The position numbers and the translations under genes were made by a program. Below are positions 62,830 through 64,000 of a stretch of 64,000 nucleotides of DNA, piece by piece (position 1 is the first letter of the stretch; each line of letters starts with the position of its first letter). This stretch comes from Empedobacter stercoris. Lineage in GTDB: Bacteria; Bacteroidota; Bacteroidia; Flavobacteriales; Weeksellaceae. A model generated the notes under the pieces. That model made no database searches, was not told where the DNA came from, and saw only the letters and a program-made list of their open reading frames with translations. The DNA lies in NCBI RefSeq assembly GCF_965137335.1, contig NZ_CBCRZD010000010.1; one strand, written 5' to 3'.

Positions 62830-62867
62830 AAAAAAGGTCTAAAATGTTTACATTTTAGACCTTTTTT
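62830..62867 (+). terminator. Strong terminator of aspS
   Basis: A perfect 17-bp stem (AAAAAAGGTCTAAAATG and complement) with loop TTTA, then T. Symmetric, so it could serve the minus strand as well. Confidence 0.92.
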
Positions 62868-62887
62868 ATTGAAAATTTAAAAACAAT

Positions 62888-63019
62888 TTAATTTATGTTA
62901 ATGATGAAATTTTTATTTAAAATAGTCGAATTTATACTCTTTATCGATTTTGAAAAAGCTAATATTTTATCAATTGTTAATTGAGAGGGCTCAATATTTT
63001 CAGAGTATAATTCTATCAT
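62888..63019 (-). CDS. Small ORF, 43 aa, downstream of the sigma factor gene
   Basis: An ATG-started frame follows the sigma factor gene on the same strand after 46 nt and ends just before the aspS terminator. Its sequence (MIELYSENIEPSQLTIDKIL, then AFSKSIKSIN and a tail ending NIN) follows a pattern I recall from short hypothetical proteins of Flavobacteriia with a P-x-x-x-TI-x-x-IL-x-(F/Y)SKS core and an LN ending. No membrane segment. A hairpin with one mismatch (63024-63060) lies between the two genes. It may be a modulator of the sigma factor, but this rests only on position. Confidence 0.5.
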   Translation of the reverse strand: MIELYSENIEPSQLTIDKILAFSKSIKSINSTILNKNFIININ

Positions 63020-63065
63020 TTTTAAACTTATTTATTCTAAAACGCTAAATAGATAAGTTTATTTT

Positions 63066-63659
63066 TTAATCAACTGTTAAAATAATGTTATTATTATCAA
63101 TCACTTTTCTTAAGTTAATAATCGCATATCGCATTCTTCCTAATGCCGTATTGATACTTACATCTGTTTCCTCTGCAATTTCTTTAAAACTAAGTTCTTT
63201 AAAAATCCTTAATTCTAAAACTTCTCTCTGGTCTTCTGGTAATTGAGTAACTAAATTTCTTAAGTCATTTTCAATTTGAGATTTAATAAGTTTAGTTTCA
63301 GAGCATTCATCACAAATTCCAATGAAATCAAAAATATTATAATCTTCATTGTATCCTACAGTTTCACTAACAGTCGGCATTCTTTTGTTTGATCGAAAAT
63401 AGTCAATAGTTAAATTGTGAGCAATACGCATAACCCAAGGCAAAAACTTACCTTCTTCGTTGTATCGTCCTCCTTTTAATGTAAGGATAACCTTGATAAA
63501 AGTGTCCTGAAATATATCTTCAGTTATATCCTTATCTAAGACTTTGGAGTATATAAAACTATAGATTCTTCCTTTGTATTTCTCTATCAATGTTTCTAAA
63601 GCATTTTCGTTACCTCTCAAATAATCTTGGATTAATAAAGAGTCGTCTTCATAGTTCAT
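63066..63659 (-). CDS. ECF-type sigma-70 family RNA polymerase sigma factor
   Basis: A 197-aa sigma factor with regions 2 and 4 only. Region 2 reads IYSFIYSKVLDKDITEDIFQDTFIK and PWVMRIAHNLTIDYFR; region 4 is LPEDQREVLELR...LSFKEIAEETDVSINTALGRMRYA with the HTH. The start at 63659 (MNYEDDSLL) is chosen since an upstream extension of 26 residues lies in an AT-rich, promoter-like tract. No anti-sigma gene with a membrane helix is adjacent. A 43-codon ORF follows. Target genes are not evident. Confidence 0.9.
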   Translation of the reverse strand: MNYEDDSLLIQDYLRGNENALETLIEKYKGRIYSFIYSKVLDKDITEDIFQDTFIKVILTLKGGRYNEEGKFLPWVMRIAHNLTIDYFRSNKRMPTVSETVGYNEDYNIFDFIGICDECSETKLIKSQIENDLRNLVTQLPEDQREVLELRIFKELSFKEIAEETDVSINTALGRMRYAIINLRKVIDNNNIILTVD

Positions 63660-63924
63660 AATAGTAAATGTTAATTTTAAAGTAGAGTTAAATCTATAGG
63701 CTGTAATTTTTTTGTTTATCCAAATATAGTTAAACAAAAAAATCTTACAAGTTTTTTAACATAATTATTCTTAAAATAAATTAATAAATTCTTAAAAAAA
63801 TAAATAATTGTTAATTTTTGTATTAATTCTTAATAATTAAGTAGTATTAATAAGAATATTGTAATGCTTTAAAATTCTGATGTATAAAATTCTAAGTTCA
63901 ACAAATAAGTGCAACTCAAATAAA

Positions 63925-63950
63925 ATCATTGGGGGCTATCCCCCAATGAT
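63925..63950 (-). terminator. GC-rich hairpin near the right edge
   Basis: A perfect 11-bp stem (ATCATTGGGGG/CCCCCAATGAT) with loop CTAT in otherwise AT-rich sequence. On the minus strand it is followed by TTTTATTT, which suits a terminator for a minus-strand gene entering from the right; frames open to the edge end at or within the hairpin. Too little sequence remains to identify that gene. Confidence 0.45.
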
Positions 63951-64000
63951 TAGCCAAGTGCTAAATTTGATTTGTGAAAAAAATATATAAACAACTCGAC

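Noticed and set aside
63024..63060. Terminator between the sigma factor gene and the small ORF
   Set aside because: The hairpin has one mismatch and no proper U-run on the minus strand, so it was not called a terminator; it could still lower read-through.
1..64000. CRISPR arrays, prophage, integrative element or biosynthetic gene cluster
   Set aside because: No regularly spaced repeats, phage structural genes, integrases or multi-enzyme clusters were found; the only mobile DNA seen is the IS3-family remnant.

Overview
The window looks like a chromosome segment of a low-GC Bacteroidota, order Flavobacteriales, most like Weeksellaceae such as Empedobacter (inferred from gene content, not tested). 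Reasons: many starts are preceded by the Bacteroidota -7 promoter element TAnnTTTG, several with a -33 TTTG; Shine-Dalgarno sequences are scarce; there are menaquinone and bacillithiol genes, a protease remnant with a type IX secretion (T9SS) sorting domain, many secreted peptidases, and typical Bacteroidota families (DUF4350, S46 peptidase, S1/P1 nuclease). No phage, CRISPR array or conjugative element was seen.

Layout. 1-6 kb: tail of an adenylate-forming ligase, a secreted M28 peptidase, Hsp20, an S1/P1 nuclease, and a PadR regulator translationally coupled to a PspC-domain membrane protein. 6-12 kb: menaquinone genes (menI, menF, menB, menA) with an acyltransferase, a GH25 lysozyme-like protein and a UPF0173 hydrolase. 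12-17.7 kb: a KAS III-like enzyme, a glutathione peroxidase-bshB1 redox pair, tRNA-His, an M49-like lipoprotein and a YqiA-like esterase. 17.9-20.6 kb: a decay zone in which an IS3-family element, itself broken, has split a ParE-like toxin whose antitoxin is also broken, followed by a frameshifted Mpo1-like (DUF962) gene. 20.6-25.2 kb: purB, a fructosamine-kinase family gene, purA and a DsbA/FrnE oxidoreductase. 25.2-26.3 kb: a wrecked cell-wall amidase beside an intact paralogue. 26.4-32.3 kb: a tightly overlapped MoxR/DUF58/DUF4350/DUF4129/SpoIIM operon divergent from an RDD gene. 32.3-37.7 kb: YchJ-like protein, a secreted hypothetical, an ABC-F ATPase and a multiply frameshifted M36 metalloprotease. 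37.8-41.3 kb: polyphosphate operon sixA-ppk1-ppx. 41-49.4 kb: hotdog thioesterase, AI-2E-family permease, isoaspartyl peptidase, two hypotheticals, a CoA-transferase/hydrolase, a NifU-like protein with a duplicated N-terminal domain, a gamma-carbonic anhydrase and a BtuF-like protein without signal peptide. 49.4-52.9 kb: a long AT-rich leader, then porin-MFS transporter-small membrane protein. 52.9-61 kb: MBL hydrolase, S46 dipeptidyl peptidase (Gly673, DPP7 type), PepD, a lipoprotein M28 peptidase and an amino-acid permease, together a peptide-use district. 61-64 kb: aspS and an ECF-type sigma factor followed by a 43-codon ORF.

The genes fit a respiratory, peptide-consuming organism: secreted and periplasmic peptidases (M28, S46, M49-like) release peptides, PepD cleaves dipeptides and permeases import amino acids. 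Menaquinone serves respiration, and bacillithiol and glutathione peroxidase serve redox defence. Nearly every transcription unit ends in a clear hairpin, often shared by convergent genes.

The best candidates for undescribed biology are the porin-MFS-small protein operon, whose MFS protein carries an extra periplasmic domain, the sigma factor plus 43-aa ORF, the PadR-PspC unit with its 12-bp direct repeats, and the internally duplicated 191-aa protein at 44.9 kb. All starts, motifs and hairpins were read by eye; family assignments come from recognised motifs, not database searches.
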